The position numbers were made by a program, and so were the translations under genes. A DNA stretch of 64,000 nt from Certhia americana (taxonomy: Eukaryota > Chordata > Aves > Passeriformes > Certhiidae): assembly GCA_018697195.1 (NCBI GenBank), contig JAGMWU010000040.1, forward strand, positions 186,001 through 250,000, in the 5' to 3' direction. Of this stretch, positions 47,101 through 58,591 are shown one piece after another; the first letter of the stretch is position 1; the number at the start of each line of letters is the position of its first letter. The notes below the pieces were generated by a model. The model was not told the DNA's origin. It saw only the letters and a program-made list of their open reading frames with translations, and did no database searches.

Positions 47101-48398
47101 AGAGGAAGGTGCTTCACAGAGGTCCTCCAGAAGGACCTTTGCTAGTACAAACACCCACACCATGGTATCTCCATTTCTCTTGCACTCAGTTCCCCTCAGT
47201 TCCTTGTGCTCCTGATTTTTCCCATCCTTAGTTAAGACTATAAAGGTCCAGTCTTCCCTTTCAGAATGCTGACAGTTCTTTTGCTTCAGGAAGCCAACAC
47301 ATTATGTACCCCAGAATTCAAACAATTTATGGCAAAAAAGCACACTATTGCTATTCTCCCTTAAGCCAGAGAACAAAAACCCTAAAATGAGTCATGTAAA
47401 CTGTGGAAAGTCCACGGGTTCTATGTGGTGCTGTTAGAATGTGGTACCAGCTGGTGCTCATACAGCAGCGTGGGGAGAGTTTGATGTCACACCATGTCAT
47501 CACTGGCCAAAAGATTTCTTAGGCTATTGCTTTTCAGGCTGCATCATGATGTTGAGATGTTGTGTTGTCATCACAAATGGTGAGAGGAAAATTGTTTCAT
47601 ACTCCACTTCTGTGAAATGTTTATGAAGCTGGAGAAAGTTTACACAAGTGTCCTTTAATTCAACCATCCAGCTTTGGGGCACTGTTGCTCCCCATGGATG
47701 TCCTTTGTACAGAAGTCCTTACTGCTTTTGGTCTGACAAGAAGCTGTATTGCAGTCCCCTAGTAGCACTCTGTGGAATGCTGAATTCCATCCTGCTTGTT
47801 GAAATGTATGGTTTAAAATGAGTGAGAAATAATGTTTGATAGGTTCTGTTTAGCATGCACGTTCATCGATCCCAGGGGAACCTGTAATAGAAGGGTCCAT
47901 GAGGAAGGTAACAACCCATAAAAATCAAATGGAACAGTGTGCCTAATACTTAGTGGCAGAATCAATATTTGAAGGACTTTCTGTTTTGATGCCTTTGAAT
48001 GATGCCACAGAAACTTTCCTGCTTCAGGGCTGATGAATGGACTCAGCAGAGGTGATCTGACAAACGGGTGAAAATGAACTCAGAATCTGGCTTCCCTGAA
48101 CAAGACTGACTTTAATCGTAACATCCATGAAGATAAAGTAACTACAGGGAATCTAGTTGTACCTGGGGCACTCCTGTTTCAATTGACTTGTCATGTCTTA
48201 GAAATATCCTTTACTCACAAATATCACATTTTCTTTGGAAAATTTTCACTTAACTAGCTGACTTTGTTTGGAGATGCAGAAAAAAATTTACCACAATTAG
48301 TAGCCACTTCTGAAATGGCAAAACATTCTGCACAACATGGACCTTTCTGTTCCTGCCAGGCTTGCTGTCACTTTCCTCTTGTGTGTATGTGCTTGAGT
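44195..48398. other. Non-coding intergenic stretch
   Basis: No gene is supported. Segment 45480-45730 has several homeodomain-type words (TTAATTG, ATAATTGG, TTAATTAA). A possible fragment of an ancient SINE/LINE tail lies at 46064-46117. Minus-strand frames of 96-111 codons (45956-46291, 46873-47163) show no known similarity. Confidence 0.5.
46064..46117 (+). mobile_element. Possible tail of an ancient amniote SINE or LINE
   Basis: The order CTGTGAGGCACTTTGAG, then ATGGCACTTAACAAATA resembles the shared 3' tail (a GCGCTTTGAGATCC...GGCGCTATATAAAT pattern) of old amniote retroposons. It is very short and heavily diverged. Confidence 0.22.
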
Positions 48399-48470
48399 AA
48401 AAAAAACAAAACCAAAACCAAAACCAAAACCAAACAAAAAAACCAAAAAAACCCCAAAAAACCCCACACC
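48399..48470 (+). repeat. AAAACC-type low-complexity tract
   Basis: Four hexamers of AAAACC (about 48408-48432) are followed by degenerate AAACC and AAACCCC words. The opposite strand is a T/G tract like those elsewhere in the window. Frames across it encode only Lys-Thr or Phe-Gly repeats. Confidence 0.88.
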
Positions 48471-49307
48471 AGAATTTCCCACATTTTCAATTTTTTGCAA
48501 GAGAAAGATACTTTTGGGTTTTCCTCATATCTCTTCACCATGCTGGACATAATTATCAGGCCAACCAAAGCAAACTCTTTGTGTAATGCACTGAAGCACA
48601 AGTCCTTATGCTCTGTCTCATTATTTCTCCATTTTTTACTGAAAATATTACAGAGAAGAACAAGCTACAGGATACAGATGAGTGGATGAAAGACCCAGTC
48701 TTTGGAATTCGTTTCCCCTTATGTCTCTGTAATCATATATTATTTTGTGAACTACTCAGCACTTGAGCACAACTGGCTTTCTCCTGTCTACCCCTCACAT
48801 TTTGTGCTTGCTCTCAGTTTAGCACAGTCAATCTTCTCGGCACAGTGGAGCACCCAAGGGGATCAATCCGTGGTCTTGGCAGGCAGCAGCACTTCTGGTG
48901 TCAGTACCTGATGGCTCCTGCCTCAGCTCTTCCAGGGTAACCTTCCTGGGAGAGCACAGGCTGTGATAGCCTGTCACCTTTCCCCCACCAGATGGCAATG
49001 CGACAGCAAGAGGCCTTCTTCATCCGGTAGGAGGGGAGCAAACGGAACTTTCCTTGCTGCAAGTCATTTCCGTCTGGAAATTCACTCTGTTAAAAGTAAT
49101 TTCTGAGCCACTTCCATCTCTTGGAAGAAGGATGTTCTTGGAAGGGTGTTTTTGCCTACTTCTTTCCTCACTACCTCTTTTGTTTCCTTTTATTCAGTCT
49201 TTTGAATTTTTTTCCTACATTAACTATTCATGTTTGTAGCTACAATGTTCTTTTCTATATTAAAGCAGGCTTTTCTTCTCCCCTTTGCATTGCAATCATC
49301 CATAGCA
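48471..49307. other. Non-coding intergenic stretch
   Basis: Nothing recognised. Several short frames without similarity. Confidence 0.5.
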
Positions 49308-49541
49308 AAATATAATAACAATACTTATCATCTACATAAGGCTTAACATCTTCAAAGCATTGTGAAAAGTATCCCCACTTCTGTGATGTAGGTAAGCAGA
49401 GCTAGGGATTCTTTACTGAGAAGACAAGTGAAGTACCTAGGCAAGTAATGCCTCCCAGGACAGACCAAATTTTAGCAGCAACCATGACTCAGAAATTCTT
49501 TCCAATCTTAGGTGTTGACCATTAGACAAGACAACTCTGCT
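49308..49541 (+). mobile_element. Ancient MIR-like (CORE) SINE
   Basis: The segment follows an amniote MIR/CORE-SINE type I recognise. It opens AACAATACTTATCATCTACA, then ACATCTTCAAAGCATTGTGA, GTGATGTAGGTAAGCAG, a diverged middle with GAGAAGACAAGTGAAGTACC, and a 3' part GACTCAGAAATTCTTTCC ending TTGACCATTAGACAAGAC. It is strongly diverged, consistent with an insertion predating modern birds. Old SINE copies like this are sometimes kept as enhancers. Confidence 0.5.
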
Positions 49542-49695
49542 GCTGTGTTTACAGCTGTTTCTCTTTGTTTCCTTTCAAATGACCAAACCCTGGTTTTGTC
49601 TTTGTTTTGTAAGTGCATTTCTTATTTCAATTCATCTCAGAATATGATAGGATTTCCCCCCCTACTTGTATTTCAAAGAAGAATTCTTTTGCTGT
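49542..49695. other. Non-coding spacer
   Basis: No feature seen between the MIR-like SINE and the 28-bp repeat. Confidence 0.5.
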
Positions 49696-49830
49696 TCAAC
49701 TAAAGCAAGGTTTTTCTTACTGGTACCTCTTTTTGTAGTTCAAAGCAGGATTTTTGACTTCTTGTAGTTCAAAGCAGTGGTCTTTCTCTTGTAGTCTAAA
49801 ACTAGGGTTCTTTTTAGCTCAACCCTAGAT
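49696..49830 (+). repeat. Degenerate minisatellite, unit about 27-29 bp
   Basis: Four to five diverged copies of a unit built on GTAGTTCAAAGCAGG followed by T-rich sequence and CTT (starts near 49696, 49736, 49765, 49792 and 49819). The middle two copies share GTAGTTCAAAGCAG exactly. The outer copies are more diverged. Confidence 0.7.
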
Positions 49831-52496
49831 AATTTGCTCATCTCAGTGAATTAGATATGCTATACGTAAGTGTTCCAGACATTAACCCTTTCCTTCAATA
49901 CCAAGAAAAATCACTGAAGTCAGCTTCAAAATCTTACTGCTTCCCGTCATCTCTTTTGGCTGTCCATTTCTCTCATGATCCCTGGTATTTTCAGTTTCAT
50001 ACCTGAGACAGATGATGTATTCAATGCAGATGTAGACCTGCACAGTGCTCAGACCACATTCCCAAATGGAACTTCTGTATTTGATTTGGTGGTGGTGGTG
50101 GTGGGGGAATGCTTGCTTTAAAACACTGACATGACTAGAAATATTTCACACAGCCCTCTGCACTTCTGAAAAGATATCCATGGCTTTTTTACTGCTTTCC
50201 AAAGTGCAGGGGAGTTTCTTGTTGCTGTTTCTTTCCCTCTGTCCTGACACTCCAGAACACCAGGCTAACAGCTACAGCCCAAGGATACAAGCAGTGCAGT
50301 GAATTGTTACCCAGCACACAGGACACTGCCTAATAAATATTGTACTTTGACAAGCAGGCTTTTACCTCTCACTCTTCTGTGCCATCATCATTTTCCTGTA
50401 CATAACATATATGTTAAAAAATCTTCTAATCCAGACAAGCATTATTTTTTAAATAACATTTCATGAAATGTCTCTCACTGGATATTTTGGGACCACATAA
50501 AATTATCAAATGCAATTTGGAGGCATTGGCTCCTTTCACTGATCAGTTTTTAACCCTTATTATCCTACATTTCAAAAGTCACTCTGTGGCATGTCGCTGG
50601 AAAAGATCTATGCTGACAGAGTTCTATAATACATTATAATGCAGTACTGAAAGTGAAACAGAAATAACTGGGAAATGTATTTTTAAAACTATACAGCTCT
50701 TTGGAGAGAGGAATGAAACTAGAAAGATTGCACAATGGGGTCTCTTGAAGAGATTTTCAGCTCTGGGCTACCTCCTTGTATGCTTGTTTCATCTAACAAT
50801 CGCAGAAACTTCTTATCTCAGTGAGTCAACTGATCAAATGCTGTAAAGGTGGTGTGGCTCCATCTAGCACAAATCTATGCTGTCCTCATGCAGACCATGG
50901 TCTTTGATTAATAATACATGAAGCAGTATAATTTTAAGCATGGAAGATTAAAAATCTAGAATTCTTTAAAGTAATTTACAGCTCTGGCAATTGAAAACTT
51001 TTATTACCTCACTGCATGTGCTGTAGCCTAAAAGAGCAAATGCTCATCTGGTCCTAAATGCCACCACACCATTAGAAACAAGAGGCCTTAGGATTCCCCA
51101 CGGTGTGACTGGGGCTTTAACTTCTCACATAATTGTCCACTGCATGTCTGCTCCTCGGCTGAAATTCTCGTCTCAACAAAGTTAATTCTTTCACCTAGAA
51201 CTCCCTCTGCTCCTTTCTGAAGAAATGAAAGTGAATTTCCTGTGAATTGCTAGAAGCTGTGTTAGCTTTCCTCTCTCTCTGGAGGAACACATTATAGTCA
51301 TGGGAATGCAGCTGATAATGGCTGTAGAAATAACACTTCAGCTCAAAGTTTCTTTAAGCAGTACTTTGTCTGTCACCTGAGTATTCTCAGGACTGAAAAC
51401 TGTTATTCTACCCGCACTGAAAAATGTGTGTGTTTTTGAAAGCATTTCTCTCTCACCCACAAATATGCACACACAATACTTACCTCCGCTGAGCTAAAAG
51501 CACCTACACCTTGTGTACTCCAGTAAAAGACCTCTCCACAAGTTTCTCCTATTTCTTCTTTATTATAAGAAGTTTTGGTTCTTTTATTTTCTAGACAGAG
51601 TATCTCAGAAATTTTATATGCAGGAATACAAAGTCCGTATCTTAGTGTTATCTAACAGAAAGAGAGATGATCAGGTACCCAGAGAGACAGAGAAATGAAA
51701 CCAGAATTGCTCCATCAAGTAGCACCAATGACTCCATAGTTTCATTCCCCAGCCTTAGTATGTTCATTCAGTGGGAAGCTAAGAAATGGTGTAAAATAAT
51801 TTTGCATCAAATTCTCTTTGAGTCAATGTATTCCTACCACCTGAAAGAGCAGCTGGATACATAGCTCTTAGCACCTGCCTACAGGTAAGCAACCACTGCA
51901 CACACAATTGTGCATCTCAGCTTAACAGCCTACCCCAGCTGCCATGATCTTCACCCCCCTTGTAAAATATCAGGCTCTTTTACAGGTAGAAGAGACATGG
52001 ATAGGTCTAAGATCACTACTAAGGAATCTAATTTGTTCCTCTGCACCTTATTTCATAGTTGTAGTCTACAAAAACATGAGCCAATTTTTTTTTCACATTT
52101 TCCAGAATCTGTGTTTTACCCAAGATAGGTGTGTCTTGACAAATGCAACACACCAAACAAGAGAAATACAATGTAAAACAAAACTAGGACCACACTAGGA
52201 GTACAATTAGATCTAGCAAGTTTGCAGGGAGTTTTATCTGTCGTAACATACTTGCTAATGAGACTGAAATTTCCCACGGACATTTATGGTTCTGAGCTAT
52301 TTATCTGTCCTTTGAGCTATTTAAATTAAAGGCTTAGGACATCCCCTCTGACAGTGTCCAGCATTCACAGTCCTAACAACTCACAGGGAAAGAAGTGAGG
52401 CCTTGTTTTCTGACAGCTCTCTGCAAGGTGTCCTGATCATTGGTTTTAATACAGTTCTCACATTGAGATTCCCTGGTCACTGTGGAAACCTTTCTT
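49831..52496. other. Non-coding intergenic stretch
   Basis: No gene or transposon recognised. It includes a short GGT microsatellite (50088-50107). Frames are all under 90 codons. Confidence 0.55.
50088..50107 (+). repeat. GGT microsatellite
   Basis: About five GGT trimers followed by a G5 run. Confidence 0.85.
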
Positions 52497-52567
52497 CCAG
52501 CTACAGGGGATCAGTGCCTCAGCAGCTGACAGACAGTGGGAGCTGCTGGGGAACTGGCATTAGCTAG
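52497..52567. other. Long imperfect hairpin of pre-miRNA size
   Basis: Arm 52511-52527 pairs with 52541-52557 over 17 positions with one G-A mismatch and two G-T pairs. The loop has 13 bases. Beyond an asymmetric internal loop, AGCTA (52499-52503) pairs with TAGCT (52561-52565), giving a foldback of about 67-71 nt. Shape and length fit a miRNA precursor. Whether it is transcribed is unknown, and chance or an inverted-repeat relic is possible. Confidence 0.5.
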
Positions 52568-53219
52568 ATTCCAGGCAGGGTAGGGTGGACACTCTGCTTA
52601 CCCTGCTGCCAGGAAACAGTCCTGTTCTCCTCCCTGACTACTCCGGATAGCTCTCAAATGAAATGCTTGCAAAAGTATGTCTGTATGACTCATTTGCAAG
52701 GAGTAATTTATCAAATTGATTTAGTCTCATTTCCTGTTTGTGGGACTGTCCACATGCAAGTCATGATTTCCTCAAATTTATTCATTGCCCAAAGTTAATT
52801 TTGTTTAAGCACGTGGACTGAATATGAACTGTTTTCTGTATTTGATCTCCCTGGCTCCAGAACAATTGGCAAATAATCATAGGAGATCAGATCTATCACA
52901 TGGCCTAACTTCTGTTTCTTGACTATGTGAAAGCAGTGTTGGATGTGAAAGCTGCTTAAAGGGAGTTCAGTAGGTGTCTTGCATCTTAGTGCAGACAAGA
53001 GAACAGAATGGCTTCAGCTCTCACATCCTGTGTAAATGACCATAGGCTGGCATGTATAGGGTCAATGTGAATTCCAGTCAATAGCATCACTAGGAAAGAA
53101 GGAAAGATTGCTGCCCTGTGCTCCTTTCACTGACTGACATGCCTAAGCAGATCTTTCATCAGCATAGATCAAGGCTGAGCCACTTATTCCGACTTATGCA
53201 TCTCCTTGCTGAGACTTAT

Positions 53220-53221
<2 letters not shown>
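52568..53221. other. Non-coding intergenic stretch
   Basis: Nothing recognised. Confidence 0.5.

Positions 53222-53264
<43 letters not shown>
53222..53264 (+). repeat. 43-bp T homopolymer
   Basis: An uninterrupted run of 43 T. No adjacent retrocopy or target duplication is recognised. Confidence 0.95.
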
Positions 53265-53265
<1 letters not shown>

Positions 53266-54865
53266 TCACAGTAAACTATGGAGCATCTTTTTAAAATGCC
53301 ATTATGTAACTTTTTTTCTGTGACTGACTCATCTCTCCATTATGTCACTGTTATATTAGTAAATGCACAGAAGATGTTCCTGATTTAAACAAACAAGCAA
53401 GAGGGCAATCAGTCCCTACATACTCAGACAAACAATCTAGAAACTGAATTATAGATAGGCCCAAAGTAAATGTATGAGTGTGTTCAAGCTGATTTGTTGA
53501 CTCAATTCTATAAACACCTCTTGGATTTTAATCCACACTTTACTGTTTTCTGGTTTGATGCATCATTCTATTTTTTACAATTCATCTTTTGTGTTAGATT
53601 TCTTCACATATTTTGTCATTCAGAGGCTTATGAATGCAGCATATTTCAAGATCTGGATGTGATATATGTCTGATTTTCTCAGGAAAAATAAATAAGCATA
53701 AAAAAATGCATAAAGAGTGAAGAATATGTAAACCCCAGCATGTAACAGCAGCATCTGAAATAACAAAAGCAACAACATTTGCTATTCATATCTGAACCAA
53801 CCCCATATTTCCCATTGTACTTTACTGAGGCATCTGATTTTATCTGGGCACAATCTGTCCTTTCTGTTCTCCTGCACTTTCTTTGGTGTACATTTCCACC
53901 GTGGGATTGGTCTGATGAGACTTCCTGCCTCTTCCATCCTCACTACAATCAAGTTAGGCTTGCCAGTGAGAGTCTATCAAGGGATTTAAATGGCTCATGT
54001 AATTGCCTCCTTTACTTTGCAATCTTCCTAACCTTCAAAACATTAAAAAACCCCTAGAGTTTTTGTTTTCAGGGGACAAATGAGACCCACAGGCTTTTTA
54101 AAATGGTGAACAGCATCTTGGCTACTCTGCTCCTAAGATTATCAACCCCAAATATAGACCAGGGGAAAAAAAAAGAACAGAAAGAAAAGAAAGCAGTTTC
54201 AGAACGGTACCTTAAAAACAAACTGGTGGCTATTCCTAGCAAAAAAAGTAAATTACATTTTTACCAGGCACAACTGCGATAGGTATATGAATGAGAAAAT
54301 CAGTTTGCATGAAGTGTTTACCTATTTTTCCTTCAGTTTGTATGGCTGCACTTTCTTCCCCAAATAAATAGTCACTCAGACCTTCCTTCCTCTTTCTCTC
54401 TATCTTTATGTCCATCCTAACAAACCAACAAATGTTTAAACTAGCAAACAAATATTAGTAAATTGTTGCTGCTCCCCAGGACACCACTGCACACAAAGTC
54501 AGAGCAAATCTGGCCTGAATGAAAAAAAAAAAAAACACATAGCAAACCATTGGATCAGAATTTAGTCTCTTTCCCATTCCTTAGCACCAACACAACAGAA
54601 CTATAAGGTCTCTTATCTGTACAGCTTGCCTAACACTATTGGATTGGTGACTAATGCAGTTGCTTTTGTATGCACTGGATTTTCATGCTTATAGATATTT
54701 TCTGGCTTGATCATTATTACTTCATTTAGTTCTACAAATCAGTTTAGGCTATACATCATTTTATCTAAAATTTTCTAGATGCAGAGGCAGATACATTTTG
54801 TATCATTAATTGATACAAATTCCTAGATACAGCATCACTAATTTGTAACTGCAATCTGAAGGCTG
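53265..54865. other. Non-coding intergenic stretch
   Basis: No gene or transposon seen. An A13 run lies near 54522. The longest frame (53779-54057, 92 codons) is unrecognised. Confidence 0.55.
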
Positions 54866-54993
54866 CTCCTTCCTTCCTTCCTTCCTTCCTTCCTTCCTTC
54901 CTTCCTTCCTTCCTTCCTTCCTTCCTTCCTTCCTTCCTTCCTTCCTTCCTTCCTTCCTTCCTTCCTGACTTCCTGACTTCCTGACTTCCTGAC
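54866..54993 (+). repeat. CCTT microsatellite passing into a TTCCTGAC octamer array
   Basis: A pure pyrimidine run of 101 nt (54866-54966) consists of about 24 CCTT units. It changes into four exact TTCCTGAC units (54962-54993), apparently a secondary expansion of a mutated pair of units. The pure tract can form H-DNA and is probably polymorphic. Confidence 0.96.
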
Positions 54994-57900
54994 TTTCTGC
55001 CTCCCTTCCATCTTTCCTATTTTCCTTAAGTCAGTTTTGTAGCCATATGTCCTTATACCCCTGAAATAAGTGCCTTTGACAAGATCTCAACTAATTCTTC
55101 TGGCTCCTGGACCTTAGAAGAGTGGAACACAGTGCCTCCATGGTTCATACTTAAACTCTCCTCTTGGTTTTGTTGTTTTTTGTTTTTTGGTTTTTTTTTT
55201 CTTTTTAATCCATGTCACTTTTATCTAGCACCCATCCTACATGTGTGACAAGCTGCTGAAACTAGGCTGTTGTTGGTTTCCAAATATATATACCTGTGTT
55301 AACACTTTCAATAAGCACTCATCTCCCAGTGAAGAGATGAATTCATCTGGTAATATTTTACGAGACCCGTTCCATTAAATTTATTGCAGGATCCATTTTA
55401 GACACATATGAATTTAAGGTTAGCTGGTTCTTCATTCTACCTAGGCAAGTTTGTCTCTTACACTTTACTTCCACTCCATCTCAGGCATCTCAAGAAATAG
55501 GTCTTTCAGCACAGTTCCAGGTAAACTCTTCCTGTGTTAATAAGTGATATTTAGTTGGAATTCTCTGAAAATTAAATTTAATTTTTTTTCCATCCAGTGT
55601 CACATGAACAAACCTGACTACTCTTTCTTCTCAGCATTCAGGATCAGAATTTCAGGGCTGTTTGGAAGTTCTTTAGGATACATCTCTCACTGAGCTAAGA
55701 AATGCCAGGTCCCCACTCGACTGTATAATGGCAATTGTCTCCTTCCCAGCAGGTCATAAGGAAAAGGCTAATATAGGAACAGACATGTAAATATTGTTCA
55801 CATTTGTTTTTCCTGAAGACTGTGAGCAATTCAGCCACGTCCTTCCAGACTTAATGTATTCATCTCACGTAGTCACAGGCTTTGATATACTGATAAACTT
55901 TGCACAGCATTGAGGGAAAACAGCAACACTCATCCTGAAACCAATGGCCCTCTCAGGCCTATTTAAAACCTGCAAGACAAGAGGACACCAGGAACAAAGG
56001 AAATACATAAGGTGCCAATGAAGACAGAATTCAGATGAAGATTTGTTAACTTTTCTTTTTAGTTTGAATTTAATTTGGGAATTTCTTGCTTACAGTTCTA
56101 CTCTCTGTTTTTCTTACTTCTCTCCTCAGTATTGTTTGAAGTTCCTTCCAAGCCAGGGAATTTTCAGCCAATTTCACTCCTTTTGACTGCACTCATATCC
56201 AAATCAATTTGAATTATTGCTATTTTTTTCTATTCAAGAAAGGTTATGCATGACCTGCCTGCAGTTTCTAGGAAAAAAGTCAAGCCAGCTGCCCACAGGC
56301 TTCTTGTATTTTTTGCTGTTTGTATTTGAAATCTCACAGAAAAAGAAAATGATTTTTTGCAGAGTGCATCTGGGAACAATTTTTAGAGTTCATGAGACCA
56401 ACAGAAACTTGAGGTGTATTTAAGCAGGTTTTGGTACTCTATAACAAATGCCTGACCCAAGGCCTACTGCAGTAAACAGAAGAACATTCCCATGGATTCC
56501 TGTGGTCTCTTTGGATCAGTCCCTTAGTCACTTAAGCCAAAGGACACAGTAAGGCACTCATGTAATTACCAGTGCCTGACTTCTTTGCCAGTGGCACAGC
56601 CTCTGGTGGCAGCACATGTACTCTCTGTTTTCTGACTTAGAGCAGGAGCATGGAAACCTCATTTGATCTGGGTAACTTATTTTAAAGCCTTATTGCAGGT
56701 CTGCTGGGCTTGTGGCTTTGGAAATTCTATATGTACCTAAAGTGATCAAAGATGCAAGATAAGCACAGGCTATGGCTCCTTCTGTGCATATGACATTTGT
56801 ATTGTTTTGTACAAATAAGCTGCAGAGAATGAAATGTCAAAGAGGATCACTCACTGAGGACAATAACCAAAATGCTGAATTTATGCCCCAGGTTTGTGCC
56901 ACAGAAACCCTCACTTGATGTGTTTCTTATTGTAACTATTTTTATTTTTTTTCCTGCCATGTGAATTTGCTAGCCCTGAACCAGATTGGTGCTCAATCTA
57001 AAGCAGTCACCACACAGGTGAGCAGCTTCTGGTGCACAGCATCTAGGATTGCTACCAAATCTTCTTGTAAAATATCCTGTGCCCTACTCTCTTTCATTGT
57101 CTCCAGCATGTATCTATGTCATTCTGTGGAAAGTTATGGAATTTTTTTCCAGCTAATGCCAATAAGAAAAATCTGGCCAATAGAATTAGGCCTTATTTTC
57201 TATAACTCTTAAAAAATATATTATGTATTCCTACATAATATATGCAGTTTAGAAAGGAAATTGATGGGCTTATAATTAAAAAACTACAATGCAAAAATTA
57301 AGAGATACAGGCAAGTGGTAAAAGGTAGATCTTCAGCTGAGACTTGGGAGAAAATTGAGAGTTTATGAGTCAAAGAGCTATAAAGAATCAGTTTCAGATG
57401 TCAGGAACTGCACAAAGAAAGCACATCGGTAACCAAAAGTGGTTAGTTGTACAGAGACAGAAAGAAAATTCAGCTGCAAGATGAGTATGAAAAATAAGGA
57501 TGATGATTGAGAAAGAAAACACCCAATAAAATATCCTGGGGCAAGTTCACTGTAGCACTCAAGTAATACTAAGTCCAAGTGAGAAATAAAATAAGGAGCT
57601 CACAAGAGAGGCAGAGAAGGTAAGTAAATCCCCAGGAGCCATGGAAGAGAGAACTGAACTAACCAAGGTAGATCTGTACCAGTAACATGGCAAAGGAATC
57701 CAGCAGACATAAAATCAAGTGCAGGCAGGCTTGGGCAGTGCTCCATAATTGCAGAGTCAATAGGGTCCATTTTGGTTTCTCCAGGAAGAGATTGCTTTGG
57801 AGCACCTATCTCTTTACAGATATCTTTGTAGCATCACTCTGTTATCTCAGTACCTCACAAGTTTATTTGTCCCTAATATTGTATTCCAAAGGTACAGATG

Positions 57901-58559
57901 TAGGAAAAGAGGCACAGATTCAGATCCTTGTATTGCTTATGTGCTTACTTGTAGTGTGATGGAGGAGCAATGCTTGTGCATTGATTAAAATTGCTGCTTC
58001 TCTTCAGACTTGCCATTCAAACAGGTGAGCAGTCTCTCTCAGTCCACAGTGCTGAAAATGACCAATTTGTCCAATAAAAACAGTGTGTGCACATAATTTT
58101 TGGTTTAGTATTACCCCTGGGCCTGACCAGAAGGGTTGAAAATGCTGGGTTTATTCCATCAGCAGTAAGAACACTTAGAAAGTGAGAGCTCCTCTTTCCC
58201 TCAAATAGGCAAGAAACCATGGTGGTACATTTGAAATTATCCCTGGCTGTCCCTTTTCAATTAAAGCTGGTCATAGCTGACCTACTCTTTATTAAATGTT
58301 AATCCATAGCTGCTTCTGAGACACCAGCGATTCAGGGTCTGGACTTGAATCCCAACCAGCTCCACACTCACTATCAGGCAATGATGCAGAAAAAATGCTG
58401 TTTACCTCCATGCTAAGCCTGCTCCTCTAATTATCACCCTGTAATGTGAAGGTTCACAATTAAAAGACAATGGAGTTTTAAAAAGGGCTGCTTGGTGTTT
58501 CCAGCCACTGTTTTTACCAATAATATTAAGTATGAGCTGTATCTAGTGATTTTATGTGA

Positions 58560-58563
<4 letters not shown>
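54994..58563. other. Non-coding intergenic stretch
   Basis: No gene is supported. A GTTTT/T-rich tract lies at about 55166-55206. A perfect donor-like AG/GTAAGT occurs near 57618-57625 but without a partner exon. Frames up to 90 codons show no similarity. Confidence 0.55.

Positions 58564-58591
<28 letters not shown>
58564..58591 (+). repeat. 28-bp T homopolymer
   Basis: An uninterrupted T28, flanked by AAC and CGAGG. No retrocopy recognised beside it. Confidence 0.94.

Noticed and set aside
48264..48689. 141-codon plus-strand frame with Lys-Thr repeats, and its minus-strand Phe-Gly shadow
   Set aside because: Generated by the AAAACC low-complexity tract.
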